From Sinomicrobium weinanense (GTDB lineage: Bacteria; Bacteroidota; Bacteroidia; Flavobacteriales; Flavobacteriaceae): DNA of 64,000 nt. Below, piece by piece: positions 52,609-62,678 of this stretch. The notes beneath the pieces were generated by a model. That model worked only from the letters and a program-made list of their open reading frames with translations, did not search any database and was not told the DNA's origin. A program made the translations under genes and the position numbers. How positions within the stretch are numbered: position 1 is the first letter of the stretch; each line of letters begins with the position of its first letter. The stretch lies in the NCBI RefSeq assembly GCF_018863395.1, contig NZ_JAHKRR010000001.1:124001-188000 (forward strand). The letters are read 5' to 3'.

Positions 52609-53952
52609 ATGTCCAATGACATTCGTATCAGAAAAGGTTTGAATATCAACTTGGAAGGGGAGGCGGAAAAAGTAGTTTCGGATGCCCCGAGAGTTAAAAC
52701 CTTCGCACTAAAACCCACAGATTTTCACAGCATTACTCCTAAAATGGTTGTGAAGGAGGGAGAAAAAATAAAAGCAGGTGATGTTATTTTCTTCTCTAAG
52801 TATAACGAAAAGATAAAGTTCGTAGCTCCGGTAAGTGGGACAATCTCAGAAATAAGAAGAGGCGCCAAACGCAGGATACTGGAAGTGGTTATCGATGCCG
52901 ACAACCAGGATGACTATAAAGAGTTTGGAGCCAAAGATCCCGGGCAGCTTTCGGCAGAAGAGATTAAAGAATACCTGTTGGAAAGCGGTTGCTGGCCTTT
53001 TATTCGTCAGCGGCCGTATGACGTTATTGCCAATCCCGAAGAGACTCCGAAAGCCATATTTATTTCGGCTTATGCAAGTGCTCCTCTGGCAGCGGATGTG
53101 GAGTTTGTACTCCAGGGAAGGGAAGAGGACTTCCAGGCAGGTATCGATGCCGTAGCGAAACTCACTGCGGGAAAAACACACCTGTCTGTAAACAAAAAAT
53201 CGTCTTCGTTCCTCAACGAGGTGAAAGGTGTGGAGCTCCACAAAGTTTCCGGGCCGCACCCCTCGGGTAATGTAGGAGTTCAGATACATCATATAGATCC
53301 TGTAAATGCCGGAGAACGGGTTTGGGTTATCAACCCTGAAGATGTGGCTGTCATCGGTAAGCTGTTCCGTACAGGACAGCTCGACACCACCCGTATTGTG
53401 GCCGTTGCCGGGTCTGAGATAGAGAAACCGCAATACTATAGGGTTAAGATAGGTTCTGGTATCAATGCCCTGGTGAAAAACGATTCCGGCAATGTAAGGA
53501 TCATCAGTGGAGACGTGCTTACAGGAGATAAAATAGCAGGAAACAGTTTTCTCGGATACTATCACAATACGGTTACCGTAATACCGGAAGGAAATGAATA
53601 TCGAATGTTCGGTTGGTTGCCGTTTAAGGACAACAATATACCGAGCATGCACCACACTTCTTTTTCCTGGCTGTTCCCTAAGAAGAAATACAAGGTGAAT
53701 ACCAATCTTAACGGAGAAGAAAGGGCACTGGTGGTTACCGGCGAAATGGAAAAGGTAATGCCCATGGATGTTTATCCCATGCAATTGCTCAAAGCCTGTA
53801 TGGTAAACAATATCGAGAAAATGGAACATCTGGGGATCTACGAAGTGGCTCCCGAAGACTTTGCATTGATCGATTATGCCTGTACTTCCAAAATAGAGGC
53901 CCAGGATATCATCAGACAGGGACTGGATTTAATGATAAAAGAAGTTGGTTAA
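52609..53952 (+). CDS. nqrA: Na+-translocating NADH:quinone reductase subunit A
   Basis: Peripheral cytoplasmic subunit of the Na+-pumping NADH:ubiquinone oxidoreductase, 447 residues, standard size. The start RIRKGLNINLEGEAEKV and the KPKMVVKEG-like segment are characteristic; TMKAC-like LLKACMVNNIEKMEHLGIYE near the C terminus is also conserved. NqrA contributes to the quinone site. It is the first gene of a six-gene operon; nqrB follows 10 bp downstream. Confidence 0.96.
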   Translation: MSNDIRIRKGLNINLEGEAEKVVSDAPRVKTFALKPTDFHSITPKMVVKEGEKIKAGDVIFFSKYNEKIKFVAPVSGTISEIRRGAKRRILEVVIDADNQDDYKEFGAKDPGQLSAEEIKEYLLESGCWPFIRQRPYDVIANPEETPKAIFISAYASAPLAADVEFVLQGREEDFQAGIDAVAKLTAGKTHLSVNKKSSSFLNEVKGVELHKVSGPHPSGNVGVQIHHIDPVNAGERVWVINPEDVAVIGKLFRTGQLDTTRIVAVAGSEIEKPQYYRVKIGSGINALVKNDSGNVRIISGDVLTGDKIAGNSFLGYYHNTVTVIPEGNEYRMFGWLPFKDNNIPSMHHTSFSWLFPKKKYKVNTNLNGEERALVVTGEMEKVMPMDVYPMQLLKACMVNNIEKMEHLGIYEVAPEDFALIDYACTSKIEAQDIIRQGLDLMIKEVG

Positions 53953-53962
53953 TATATAAGCT

Positions 53963-55123
53963 ATGAAGTTTTTAAGAAATAAAATAGATCAACTAAAAAA
54001 GCCCTTTGGTAAGGGAGAGAAGTGGGAGAAGTTCGCGCCTGCGATCAATGCTCTCGATACCTTTTTATATGTGCCGAACCACACCACTAAAAAAGGAGCG
54101 CACATCCGTGATGCAGTGGACCTGAAGCGTACCATGATCACTGTGGTTTTAGCGCTTGTCCCGGCATTGATATATGGTATCTACAACACAGGATACCAAT
54201 ACCTACACCAGCTCAACGGTGGTGATGTAGCCTTTATGGAGGCGTTTACACACGGTTTGTGGAAAGTACTTCCCATGATCGTTGTTTCCTATGCTGTGGG
54301 ACTTACGATAGAATTTATTTTTGCCGTATACAGGGGGCACGAGGTCAATGAAGGGTTCCTGGTCACCGGACTGCTGGTCCCCATGATCATGCCGGTAGAT
54401 ATACCGCTATGGATGATCGGAGTGTCTGTAGCCTTTGCAGTGTTAATAGGAAAAGAAGCCTTTGGCGGTACGGGGATGAATATTTTGAATCCCGCTTTGT
54501 TAGCCAGGGCTTTTGCATTTTTTGCATATCCTACATATATGTCTGGTAACAAAGTTTGGGTTTCCGAAGCTACCAACGTGGATGCCGTTTCCGGAGAGAC
54601 CATACTCGGAAGCCTTGCTGCGGGACACGATGTACATTTCAGTATGTTCGACATGTTCAGCGGAGCCATTCCCGGATCAGTAGGAGAAACCTCGACCCTT
54701 TTAATACTGGTAGGAGCGGCAATGCTTATCTTCACCGGAGTAGGAAGCTGGAGGATCATGCTCGGAGGTATTATCGGAGGTTCCATCATGGGGCTTCTCT
54801 TTAACGCCTGGAGTGCTAACGACCTGATGAGCTTCCCCTGGTATCAGCATTTGCTGGTTGGAGGTTTTGCTTTCGGGATCGTGTTTATGGCCACAGACCC
54901 TGTGTCTGCCGCACAGACCACCAAAGGGAAATGGATCTACGGTATACTGGTCGGGTTCTTCTGTATTATGATACGGGTATTCAACCCTGCCTATCCGGAA
55001 GGTGTAATGCTCGGTATCTTGCTGATGAACGTATTTGCACCGACCATAGATCACTACGTAGTAGAGGCCAACATAAAAAGAAGAAAGAAAAGGCTGGCCG
55101 CATCTAAACTTAAAACCGCTTAG
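53963..55123 (+). CDS. nqrB: Na+-translocating NADH:quinone reductase subunit B
   Basis: Integral membrane subunit of 386 residues with about ten helices that carries covalent FMN and riboflavin and forms part of the Na+ path. The start after the soluble N-terminal segment (HTTKKGAHIRDAVDLKRTM) and the helices to KEAFGGTGMNILNPALLARAFAFF (in parts) are typical. The ApbE-type flavinylation site reads D207-A-V-S210-G211-E212-T213: the acceptor Thr is present, but Glu replaces the Ala usually seen before it, while NqrC here has the canonical SGAT. nqrC begins two bases after the stop. Confidence 0.95.
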   Translation: MKFLRNKIDQLKKPFGKGEKWEKFAPAINALDTFLYVPNHTTKKGAHIRDAVDLKRTMITVVLALVPALIYGIYNTGYQYLHQLNGGDVAFMEAFTHGLWKVLPMIVVSYAVGLTIEFIFAVYRGHEVNEGFLVTGLLVPMIMPVDIPLWMIGVSVAFAVLIGKEAFGGTGMNILNPALLARAFAFFAYPTYMSGNKVWVSEATNVDAVSGETILGSLAAGHDVHFSMFDMFSGAIPGSVGETSTLLILVGAAMLIFTGVGSWRIMLGGIIGGSIMGLLFNAWSANDLMSFPWYQHLLVGGFAFGIVFMATDPVSAAQTTKGKWIYGILVGFFCIMIRVFNPAYPEGVMLGILLMNVFAPTIDHYVVEANIKRRKKRLAASKLKTA

Positions 55124-55125
55124 TA

Positions 55126-55839
55126 ATGAACAGAGAAGGTAATTTATACACGTTTATTTTTGCGATAGTCATGGTGGTGATCGTTGCATTTTCACTGGCT
55201 TTTGCGGCAACATCGCTAAAACCCAAGCAAAGTGAGAATGTAAAAAAAGAGAAGATGCAGAATATTCTCGGGACTATTGGCATTGAAGTAGAAAGAGAAG
55301 CTGCAGAAGAAAAATATAAAAATTATATAAAGGAAGAGTTATCACTCGTATCTGACGGTTCGGTGGACGAACAGTCAGTTGCCTTTGATGTGGACTTGAA
55401 TAAGGAGTTGAAGCTGCCTGAAGATAAACAGCATTACCCCTTGTACATCGCAGAAGTGGAAGGGAAGAAATATTATGTTGTACCTTTGAGAGGAGCAGGG
55501 CTCTGGAACGCTATCTGGGGTTATATTGCACTTGAGGACGATCTGAATACCATAAAAGGAGTAAGTTTTGACCATGCAGGAGAAACTCCCGGACTCGGGG
55601 CGGAAATTACCCAGGCATGGTTTCAGGATTCTTTTAAAGGCAAGAAGATATTTGATGGCCAGGACGAGCTGGTAGGTATTACAGTTTCCAAAGGTAGTGG
55701 CACTAAAGGAGATAATGAAGTTGATGCCATTTCCGGGGCAACAATTACCGGGGACGGTGTAACGGACATGGTAAAAGAGCGTTTGTTGCACTACCTGCCG
55801 TATTTTAAGAAAGAAAAAACTCAATTAGCACTAAATTAA
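55126..55839 (+). CDS. nqrC: Na+-translocating NADH:quinone reductase subunit C
   Basis: Single-pass membrane subunit of 237 residues with a large periplasmic FMN-binding domain. The N-terminal helix spans about 8-28. The flavinylation motif is complete: D200-A-I-S203-G-A-T206, the Thr being the covalent FMN acceptor; GAGLWNAIWGY and HAGETPGLGAEI (about 150-165) are family signatures. The FMN would be attached by ApbE, whose gene begins near 63799. Confidence 0.96.
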   Translation: MNREGNLYTFIFAIVMVVIVAFSLAFAATSLKPKQSENVKKEKMQNILGTIGIEVEREAAEEKYKNYIKEELSLVSDGSVDEQSVAFDVDLNKELKLPEDKQHYPLYIAEVEGKKYYVVPLRGAGLWNAIWGYIALEDDLNTIKGVSFDHAGETPGLGAEITQAWFQDSFKGKKIFDGQDELVGITVSKGSGTKGDNEVDAISGATITGDGVTDMVKERLLHYLPYFKKEKTQLALN

Positions 55840-55848
55840 TAGGACGTC

Positions 55849-56562
55849 ATGAGTAAAAAAGCTGAAAAATCACCGATATTTCTTTTTGTGTCCGAGGAAA
55901 AAGAACCGCTGTTCTCCAAGCAGAACAGGCAACTGGTATCTGATCCTTTAAACGATAATAACCCTATTACCGTACAGGTACTGGGAATATGTTCGGCACT
56001 TGCGATAACCGTGCAATTAAAACCTGCGGTAGTGATGACGCTGGCTGTAATGGCAGTATTGGCATTCAGTAACGTTATCGTATCGCTGATCCGTAATTTG
56101 ATCCCCAGCCGTATCCGTATTATAGTTCAATTGGTCGTCGTAGCTTCCCTTGTGATCCTGGTAGACCAGGTGCTCAAGGCATTTGCCTATGATGTGAGTA
56201 AGCAGTTGTCTGTATTTGTCGGGCTTATCATTACCAACTGTATCGTAATGGGACGCCTTGAGGCCTTTGCCCTGGGTAATGGCCCCTGGAAATCCTTTCT
56301 GGACGGTATAGGAAATGCTGCAGGTTACGGACTTATCCTTATCGTAGTAGCTTTTTTCAGGGAATTACTGGGATCGGGAAAACTGTTCGGCCTGGAAGTT
56401 CTGGGACATAAAGGAGTAACTTTGGCAGAATCTACCGGATTGTATGCACTCGGGTATGAAAATAATGGGTTTATGTTGTTCCCGCCAATGGCCTTGCTGA
56501 CCGTAGGTATACTCATATGGATACAACGTTCCAGGAATAGAAAATTAATAGAAAAAGAATAA
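55849..56562 (+). CDS. nqrD: Na+-translocating NADH:quinone reductase subunit D
   Basis: Integral membrane subunit of 237 residues with six predicted helices, related to RnfE. Landmarks are [15 protein letters not shown] at the start of the core, [19 protein letters not shown], the half-helix cysteines of the NqrD/E core ([16 protein letters not shown]) and [14 protein letters not shown]. With NqrE it holds the intramembrane iron centre by family analogy. Nine bases separate it from nqrC and 33 from nqrE. Confidence 0.95.
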   Translation: MSKKAEKSPIFLFVSEEKEPLFSKQNRQLVSDPLNDNNPITVQVLGICSALAITVQLKPAVVMTLAVMAVLAFSNVIVSLIRNLIPSRIRIIVQLVVVASLVILVDQVLKAFAYDVSKQLSVFVGLIITNCIVMGRLEAFALGNGPWKSFLDGIGNAAGYGLILIVVAFFRELLGSGKLFGLEVLGHKGVTLAESTGLYALGYENNGFMLFPPMALLTVGILIWIQRSRNRKLIEKE

Positions 56563-56595
56563 AAAGGCCTACCTGCCTTATAAAAATTCAGAAAA

Positions 56596-57210
56596 ATGGA
56601 TTACGTAAATCTTTTTGTAAAAAGTATCTTTATAGAGAACATGATCTTTGCCTACTTTCTGGGCATGTGTTCTTACCTGGCGGTGTCTAAAACGGTAAAG
56701 ACAGCCGTAGGCCTGGGAGCAGCCGTTATTTTCGTACTGGCTATAACGGTCCCCATTAACTTTTTGCTCGATAATTATCTGTTGAGGCCCGGTGCTTTAT
56801 CATGGCTCGGAGCCGAGTATGCCAATATCGATTTGAGTTTCCTTAGCTTTATCATGTTTATTGCGGTTATCGCTTCCATGGTACAGCTGGTGGAAATGAT
56901 AGTGGAAAAATTTGCCCCGGCCCTGTACGGTGCCCTGGGGATATTCCTTCCCTTGATCGCGGTGAACTGTGCCATTCTCGGTGGCTCGCTGTTTATGCAG
57001 CAAAAGGACTTTGGCGGGGTTGGAGAATCTGCAATCTATGGTATAGGATCAGGTATAGGCTGGTTTCTTGCCATACTGGCCATTGCAGCTATCAGGGAAA
57101 AGATCACCTATTCCAATGTTCCCGCACCCTTGCGCGGACTGGGAATTACCTTTATCATTACCGGACTTATGGCGATAGGCTTTATGAGTTTTATGGGAGT
57201 TTCATTGTAA
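56596..57210 (+). CDS. nqrE: Na+-translocating NADH:quinone reductase subunit E
   Basis: Integral membrane subunit of 204 residues, six helices, inverted homologue of NqrD and related to RnfA. Landmarks are [22 protein letters not shown] (in parts), [20 protein letters not shown] with the conserved Cys, [12 protein letters not shown] and the C-terminal [19 protein letters not shown]. It pairs with NqrD in the operon. Confidence 0.95.
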   Translation: MDYVNLFVKSIFIENMIFAYFLGMCSYLAVSKTVKTAVGLGAAVIFVLAITVPINFLLDNYLLRPGALSWLGAEYANIDLSFLSFIMFIAVIASMVQLVEMIVEKFAPALYGALGIFLPLIAVNCAILGGSLFMQQKDFGGVGESAIYGIGSGIGWFLAILAIAAIREKITYSNVPAPLRGLGITFIITGLMAIGFMSFMGVSL

Positions 57211-57229
57211 ATCGTTTTTATATATAGAT

Positions 57230-58528
57230 ATGGATTATTCAGTAATCTTAGCCAGTATAGTTATATTTTTATTGTTGATTTTAGTGCTTGTTGCCATTCT
57301 TTTAGGGGCCAAGGCTAAATTAGTGCCTTCCGGACCCGTGTCACTGCACATCAATGGTGAAAAGGATGTGGAGGTGTCTTCTGGAGGAACCCTTTTGTCT
57401 ACACTAGGGAACAACAAAATATTTCTACCATCTGCCTGTGGTGGTGGTGGTACCTGTATTCAGTGTAAATGCCGGGTATTGGAAGGAGGAGGAAATATCC
57501 TTCCTACCGAAGAACCGCACTTTACAAGGAAAGAGATTGCCGAAGGATGGCGTCTCGGCTGCCAGGTCAAAGTAAAACAGAATATGACCATTGAAGTTCC
57601 GGAAGAAGTATTCGGAATTAAGAAATGGGAAGCCACTGTGATGAGGAACTACAACGTAGCCTCGTTTATAAAGGAGTTCGTAGTAGAGATCCCCGAAGAT
57701 ATGGATTATCAACCCGGAGGATATATACAGATAGAGATCCCCAAATGTGTGGTCGATTTTAAAGATATAGATATTGAAGCCCACCCCAAAGAACACCCGG
57801 GAGAACCCGATAAGTTCAAAATGGAATGGGATAAGTTTAACCTGTGGCCGTTGACCATGAAAAACGACGAAACCGTAGAGCGGGCCTATTCAATGGCCTC
57901 TTATCCGGCTGAAGGGCGTGAGATCATGCTCAATGTACGTGTGGCCACCCCACCCTGGGACCGTGCCAAAAACGGTTGGATGGACGTAAATCCCGGAATA
58001 GCATCTTCCTACATTTTCTCAAGAAAAAAAGGTGATAAAGTAATTATTTCAGGACCTTACGGTGAATTCTTCATCAACCCTTCCGAAGCCGAAATGCTAT
58101 ACGTAGGTGGTGGGGCCGGTATGGCGCCTATGCGTTCGCACCTGTATCACCTCTTCAAGACACTGAGGACAGGAAGAAAAGTAAGCTACTGGTACGGAGG
58201 GCGTTCCAAAAGAGAATTATTCTACCTGGATCACTTCAAAGAACTGGAAGCGGAATTCCCTAACTTTAAGTTCTATGTAGTATTGTCCGAACCGCTTCCG
58301 GAGGACAACTGGAAAGAAAAGAAGGATGTTGATGATAGTGAAGGCGATGGTTTCCTCGGGTTTGTACACCAGGCTGTGATAGACCGGTATCTCACCAAGC
58401 ACGATGCACCGGAAGACATAGAGTTCTATTTCTGTGGACCTCCCCTGATGAACAAAGCGGTGGAGAAAATGTGTGACGACTTCGGCGTACCACCCGAAAA
58501 TGTTCGATTCGACGACTTCGGTGGATAA
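57230..58528 (+). CDS. nqrF: Na+-translocating NADH:quinone reductase subunit F
   Basis: NADH-oxidising entry subunit of 432 residues: one N-terminal membrane helix (about 4-27), a [2Fe-2S] ferredoxin domain with cysteines C70, C76, C79 and C111, then an FAD domain (RAYSMASYP) and an NADH-binding domain ([37 protein letters not shown]). It ends with the family-typical FDDFGG. It is the last gene of the operon, with a strong terminator directly after. Confidence 0.97.
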   Translation: MDYSVILASIVIFLLLILVLVAILLGAKAKLVPSGPVSLHINGEKDVEVSSGGTLLSTLGNNKIFLPSACGGGGTCIQCKCRVLEGGGNILPTEEPHFTRKEIAEGWRLGCQVKVKQNMTIEVPEEVFGIKKWEATVMRNYNVASFIKEFVVEIPEDMDYQPGGYIQIEIPKCVVDFKDIDIEAHPKEHPGEPDKFKMEWDKFNLWPLTMKNDETVERAYSMASYPAEGREIMLNVRVATPPWDRAKNGWMDVNPGIASSYIFSRKKGDKVIISGPYGEFFINPSEAEMLYVGGGAGMAPMRSHLYHLFKTLRTGRKVSYWYGGRSKRELFYLDHFKELEAEFPNFKFYVVLSEPLPEDNWKEKKDVDDSEGDGFLGFVHQAVIDRYLTKHDAPEDIEFYFCGPPLMNKAVEKMCDDFGVPPENVRFDDFGG

Positions 58529-58550
58529 TTAACACCGACAATTTATAACA

Positions 58551-58582
58551 AAAACCGATGCAGTAACGCATCGGTTTTTTTG
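58551..58582 (+). terminator. Terminator of the nqr operon
   Basis: ACCGATGC-AGTAAC-GCATCGGT followed by seven T residues, preceded by an A-run, so it could work in both directions. It lies 22 bp after the nqrF stop. Confidence 0.9.
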
Positions 58583-58663
58583 TAGAAGAGAGAGATTGTA
58601 TGTAGCTCCTTTTCATAAAAATTATAATTATAACACCAACCCCCTCCTTTGTTATATAATCAT

Positions 58664-58671
58664 TATTTTTG
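58664..58671 (+). promoter_or_regulatory. -7 element of the dipeptidyl-peptidase III gene
   Basis: TATTTTTG is a perfect TAnnTTTG box. The transcript would start near 58677, ruling out an in-frame Met at 58649 and favouring ATG 58694 or 58697. Confidence 0.6.
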
Positions 58672-58693
58672 TTGCATTCAAAAAAATCAAATA

Positions 58694-60733
58694 ATGATGA
58701 ATATCAAAACATTTTTAAGTCTTTCGCTGGCCGCAGGAATGTTCTTTTCCTGTGCTGACGAAAAAAAACAGCATGCGGAGAAAAAAGAACCGGTTGCTGA
58801 AAAGAAGTTTGAATATGTTGTAGACCAATTTGCCGATCTGAAAATACTTCGTTACCAGATCCCCGGATGGGAAAACCTCACCTTAAAAGAACAAAAACTG
58901 GTGTATTATCTCGTGGAAGCCGGACTGTCTGGCAGGGATATTATGTGGGACCAAAACTACCGTTACAACCTCGCCATACGAAAGGCTCTGGAAAATGTGT
59001 ATACCAGCTATACTGGAAATAAAGATTCAAAAGAGTGGAATGCCTTTAAGACCTATTTGAAACGGGTGTGGTTTTCCAACGGCATCCACCACCACTATTC
59101 CAACGATAAGATAAAATCCGGGTTTTCCAGGGAATATCTGGATTCCCTGTTGACAGAGACCGGTACAGAACTGGACAGTGCCATAGTGGATGTCCTTTTT
59201 AGTGATAAAGATGCAAAAAAGGTAAACCTGGATGCTTCCAAAGGATTGATAAAAGGGTCGGCTGTGAACTTCTATGGCGAAGGGATCACTGCAGACGAAG
59301 TGGATGCCTTTTATGCAAAGATGGAGTCGCCCGACCCGAAAAAACCACTTTCCTTCGGTCTTAATTCAAAACTCGTAAAGCAGGATGGAAAGCTGGTGGA
59401 AAAAGTCTGGAAGAGCGGTGGAATGTACGGAGCGGCCATAGATAAGATCATCTACTGGCTGGAAAAGGCCAAAGGAGTTGCTGAAAATGAAAAACAGGCC
59501 AGGGCCCTCGGCTTCCTTATCGAATATTACAAAACGGGAGACCTGCAGAGCTGGGACGACTATAACGTAGCCTGGACCGAAGCCACAGAAGGCAATATAG
59601 ATTATATAAACAGTTTTATCGAAGTGTATAACGATCCCAAAGGTTACCGCGGATCTTACGAGGCCATCGTACAGATCAAGGATTTTGAGATGTCAAAGAA
59701 AATGGAGGTCCTGGCCCACAATGCACAATGGTTTGAAGACCATTCCCCGCTAATGCCTGAGCACAAAAAGGAAAATGTGGTGGGAGTGTCTTATAAAACT
59801 GTTGTTGTGGCCGGAGAAGCAGGCGATGCCTCGCCGAGCACACCCATCGGGGTAAACCTGCCCAATGCCAACTGGATCAGGGCTGCGCACGGCTCCAAAT
59901 CGGTGTCCCTGGGCAACATCATCGAAGCCTATAATAATGCCGGAAGCAGCGACCGCCTGAAAGAATTTGTAAACGACGAAGAAGAACTGGAGCTCGCTGA
60001 AAAATACGGGAAGCTCGGTGGAAAAATACATACTGCACTACACGAAGTGATCGGACACGCTTCCGGAAAGCTCAACCCCGGTGTGGGAGAGACCAAGGAA
60101 ACCCTTAAAAACTACGCTTCCACACTGGAAGAGGGTAGGGCCGACCTCGTAGGGCTGTACTATATCATGGACCCGAAATTACAGGAACTCCGCCTGACAG
60201 ACGATTACCGCAAGTTGGCCATGGCCGAATATGATGGATATATCCGCAACGGGTTGTTAACCCAGCTTGTCCGCCTGGAACTCGGCAGCAATGTAGAAGA
60301 AGCACATATGCGCAACCGTCAGTGGGTGTCTGCCTGGGTGTTTGAAAAAGGGAAAAAGGACAATGTTATCGAAAAGATAAACAGAGACGGGAAGACTTAC
60401 TACAATATCAATGATTACGACAAGCTGAGAACGCTGTTTGGCGAATTGCTCCGGGAAACCCAGCGCATGAAGTCCGAAGGCGATTACGAAGCTGCAAAAG
60501 CATTGGTAGAGAACTATGGCGTAAAAGTAGACCAGGAGATACACAAAGAAGTCCTGGACAGGAACAAAGCCTTTAAGTCAGCCCCATACAGCGGATTCGT
60601 AAACCCGGTGCTGGTACCTGAAACCGATGAAGCAGGCGAGATCACCGCGATTAAAGTGACTCAGCCCGGAAGTTTCGAAGAGCAAATGCTGTACTATTCA
60701 GAAAAATACGGTTTTCTACCGGTGAAAAACTGA
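58694..60733 (+). CDS. Dipeptidyl-peptidase III family metallopeptidase (M49), lipoprotein
   Basis: Zinc exopeptidase releasing dipeptides from peptide N termini, 679 residues from this start. The signal peptide has lipobox FFSC (about Cys20), so it is membrane anchored, probably in the periplasm. The M49 signatures are complete: HEVIGH at 450-455 (HExxGH, zinc ligands and catalytic Glu) and EEGRAD at 479-484 (EExRAD, third zinc ligand). The ATG pair 58694/58697 is chosen because the promoter box lies after the upstream Met. A palindromic hairpin follows the stop by about 26 bases. Confidence 0.93.
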   Translation: MMNIKTFLSLSLAAGMFFSCADEKKQHAEKKEPVAEKKFEYVVDQFADLKILRYQIPGWENLTLKEQKLVYYLVEAGLSGRDIMWDQNYRYNLAIRKALENVYTSYTGNKDSKEWNAFKTYLKRVWFSNGIHHHYSNDKIKSGFSREYLDSLLTETGTELDSAIVDVLFSDKDAKKVNLDASKGLIKGSAVNFYGEGITADEVDAFYAKMESPDPKKPLSFGLNSKLVKQDGKLVEKVWKSGGMYGAAIDKIIYWLEKAKGVAENEKQARALGFLIEYYKTGDLQSWDDYNVAWTEATEGNIDYINSFIEVYNDPKGYRGSYEAIVQIKDFEMSKKMEVLAHNAQWFEDHSPLMPEHKKENVVGVSYKTVVVAGEAGDASPSTPIGVNLPNANWIRAAHGSKSVSLGNIIEAYNNAGSSDRLKEFVNDEEELELAEKYGKLGGKIHTALHEVIGHASGKLNPGVGETKETLKNYASTLEEGRADLVGLYYIMDPKLQELRLTDDYRKLAMAEYDGYIRNGLLTQLVRLELGSNVEEAHMRNRQWVSAWVFEKGKKDNVIEKINRDGKTYYNINDYDKLRTLFGELLRETQRMKSEGDYEAAKALVENYGVKVDQEIHKEVLDRNKAFKSAPYSGFVNPVLVPETDEAGEITAIKVTQPGSFEEQMLYYSEKYGFLPVKN

Positions 60734-60759
60734 CGTACTACCGCATTTTAATAAAAGAT

Positions 60760-60960
60760 CAAGCCCGTCAGGTCAATACCGGCGGGCTTGTGCATAAAAT
60801 GTAATGATGTTTAATAGGTCACTGCGAGCGAAGCGTCGGCAGTCTCCTGGCAGGTTTACGTATGCCATTAGAAGTTGCCGCTTGCCTTCATGAGATTGCC
60901 ACCCTTCGATAAACTCAGGGCTGGCTCAAGCTGCTTAAGGCAGGGTTAGCAATGACGTTT
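60760..60960. repeat. Hairpin and dispersed repeat words after DPP III
   Basis: CAAGCCCG (60760-60767) pairs with CGGGCTTG (60783-60790) as a terminator-like hairpin without a U-run. Beyond it lies GTCACTGCGAGCGAAGCGTC (about 60821-60840), a GCAGTCTCCTGGCAGG stretch, GAGATTGCCACCCTTCGATA and a final GCAATGACGTT, a layout of a TGCGAGCGAAG-type intergenic repeat with inverted ends. No gene is present. Confidence 0.5.
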
Positions 60961-60982
60961 TTAGCTTATGTAGAAACTCACA

Positions 60983-61396
60983 TTAGTGAGGAAGTTTATT
61001 CTTAAGCAGGCCGTAAACAAAAGTCCCTGACAACGCTCCCAAAATAACAATACCCATACTCCAGAACCCTGCCCCCAGCAGGATATACATGGGGCCCGGA
61101 CAGGCTCCGGCCAGTGCCCACCCCAGTCCGAAGAGGATACCTCCGGCCAGGTAACGGGTTACACCTTTGTCTTTATCTGCGATCTGTATTTTTTGGCCTT
61201 CCGTATTTTTTATTCCCCTGCGTTTAAATAGCTGTATACCGATAAGCCCGGTAAATATGGCTACCATAATAATACCGTACATATGAAAGGACTGAAAATG
61301 GAACATCTCATAGATCCTGTACCACGACACCGCCTCCGATTTGGTGAGAACGATCCCGAAAAAAATACCGACAAGCAAGAATTTGATATATTTCAT
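60983..61396 (-). CDS. YeeE/YedE-family transporter half (DUF6691-type)
   Basis: A 137-residue membrane protein with four predicted helices. The conserved Cys-containing stretch GLGWALAGACPGPMYILLGAG (in parts, about 92-112) is the hallmark of the YeeE/YedE sulfur-compound transporters; the paired Cys/Gly segments relay thiosulfate in characterised relatives. It lies 83 bp downstream of a second YeeE/YedE protein on the same strand, the usual two-gene arrangement. Substrate is inferred from the family. Confidence 0.87.
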   Translation of the reverse strand: MKYIKFLLVGIFFGIVLTKSEAVSWYRIYEMFHFQSFHMYGIIMVAIFTGLIGIQLFKRRGIKNTEGQKIQIADKDKGVTRYLAGGILFGLGWALAGACPGPMYILLGAGFWSMGIVILGALSGTFVYGLLKNKLPH

Positions 61397-61414
61397 GTAT
61401 AAATAATTTATTTG

Positions 61415-61479
61415 GACTTAAGACTGTTTTTTTAGGTCATAAGTCCAATGTCTTATATCATAAGTCTAATAACCCTACG
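61415..61479. repeat. AAGTC/CTACGTC word repeat between the two YeeE/YedE genes
   Basis: Words TTAAGACTG, CATAAGTCCAATGTCTTAT, CATAAGTCTAAT and CCTACGTC follow one another. They match the vocabulary of the repeat at 16874-16965. The last word reaches the stop codon of the upstream gene at 61480. Confidence 0.45.
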
Positions 61480-62037
61480 TCAAAAAATAAACGGCAATAT
61501 AAAATGTGCCATAAGCAGCCCGCCCAGGAAAAAACCGATAACGGCGATCAACGAGGGAAGTTGCAGATTGCTGATACCGCTTATGGCGTGCCCGGAGGTG
61601 CATCCCCCCGCATACCGTGATCCGAACCCCACCAGGAACCCGCCTGCCAGCAGGATGAGCAATCCTTTGACCGTAAAGGCATTTTCCATCCCGAACACAG
61701 CATCCGGAAGCAATTTACCTTCCGGGGCATCGATGTGCAATTCACTGAGTTGAGCAATGGTTTCCGGGTTAATATTCACGCCACTGCCATCCGACAGGAA
61801 GTGGACGGTGATAAAACCGCCTATCATGGCCCCGAGGACCACCATGAGGTTCCAGCGCTGGGCCTTCCAGTTGAATTTAAAGAAGTCAGAATATTTACCG
61901 GCCCCGAAAACGGAACACAGGGTACGAAGGTTGGAAGACATTCCGAAGTTTTTCCCCATGTAAATGAGCAGAAGCATCACCAGTCCGATCAGGAAACCGG
62001 AGAGGTACCACGGAAAAGGTTTGTAGATAAGATCCAT
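61480..62037 (-). CDS. YeeE/YedE-family sulfur-compound transporter
   Basis: A 185-residue inner-membrane protein with about four to five helices. The signature GSRYAGGCTSGHAISG (about 142-157) with its Cys is the substrate-relay motif of YeeE/YedE proteins, which carry thiosulfate or other sulfur compounds. ATG 62037 is chosen because a minus-strand TATTTTCG box at 62056-62063, close to the TAnnTTTG consensus, lies after an alternative Met at 62070. It forms an operon with the shorter DUF6691-type protein downstream. Confidence 0.88.
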   Translation of the reverse strand: MDLIYKPFPWYLSGFLIGLVMLLLIYMGKNFGMSSNLRTLCSVFGAGKYSDFFKFNWKAQRWNLMVVLGAMIGGFITVHFLSDGSGVNINPETIAQLSELHIDAPEGKLLPDAVFGMENAFTVKGLLILLAGGFLVGFGSRYAGGCTSGHAISGISNLQLPSLIAVIGFFLGGLLMAHFILPFIF

Positions 62038-62121
62038 AGTTATAATATTATATTGCGAAAATACGGACATTCGTCAGGAACTGTGTAACTCCGGTTACAC
62101 AAAAGGGTTTTTCAATATGGC

Positions 62122-62571
62122 TTATAGCTTAACGGACCTCGTGGTCATTTCTTTAGGGTCGCCGTTTTCATGGAATATTGCTTCGGTCTTCAGAATTTCG
62201 CAGGAGTCTGTCCGGAATTCGGATTCTACGGACAGCGTAGGGTCCTGTCCTATGCAATGTATCAGTATAGAGTCTGTTTCCTGTGCGGCCTTATCCTTAC
62301 GGATCAGCCACAGGTACTGACTAGAAGCCTTCAGGTCCAGTATACTTGTGAAAAGCGTGGTTCCGATTAGTTTTTTCTCTATTTCTATCACGGTGTCTTT
62401 GTGAAAAACAGTGAACTTTTTCAGCTCGTTGTTGTAATCCATGGTCTTTTCGAGTGCAGTCAGGGCACATGCGGGAATGTTCTTCACAATTTCAACAGGT
62501 GGTTTGCCGACGGTTTGTTTTGTCTTGCAGGAAAGTAACACAAGAGGAAATATCCAGAATATTTTTCTCAT
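62122..62571 (-). CDS. Lipoprotein of unknown function
   Basis: A small lipoprotein of 149 residues from ATG 62571: signal peptide with lipobox LLSC (Cys14) followed by KTKQTVGKPP. The mature part includes CALTALEKTMDYNNELKKFT, DTVIEIEKKLIGTT and CIGQDPTLSVES. No known domain is recognised. An upstream in-frame Met at 62613 would bury the signal peptide. It lies alone between the YeeE/YedE pair and a VOC protein, all on the minus strand. Confidence 0.72.
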   Translation of the reverse strand: MRKIFWIFPLVLLSCKTKQTVGKPPVEIVKNIPACALTALEKTMDYNNELKKFTVFHKDTVIEIEKKLIGTTLFTSILDLKASSQYLWLIRKDKAAQETDSILIHCIGQDPTLSVESEFRTDSCEILKTEAIFHENGDPKEMTTRSVKL

Positions 62572-62678
62572 ACAAATAAAATGATTTGCAATAAGGCAGT
62601 TGAATAAGTTCAATGAAAGCCCCTTCTGTTTTAGCTTAAAAAACGAAAATGATTGTTTTTGTGTGATGCATTAAAATA

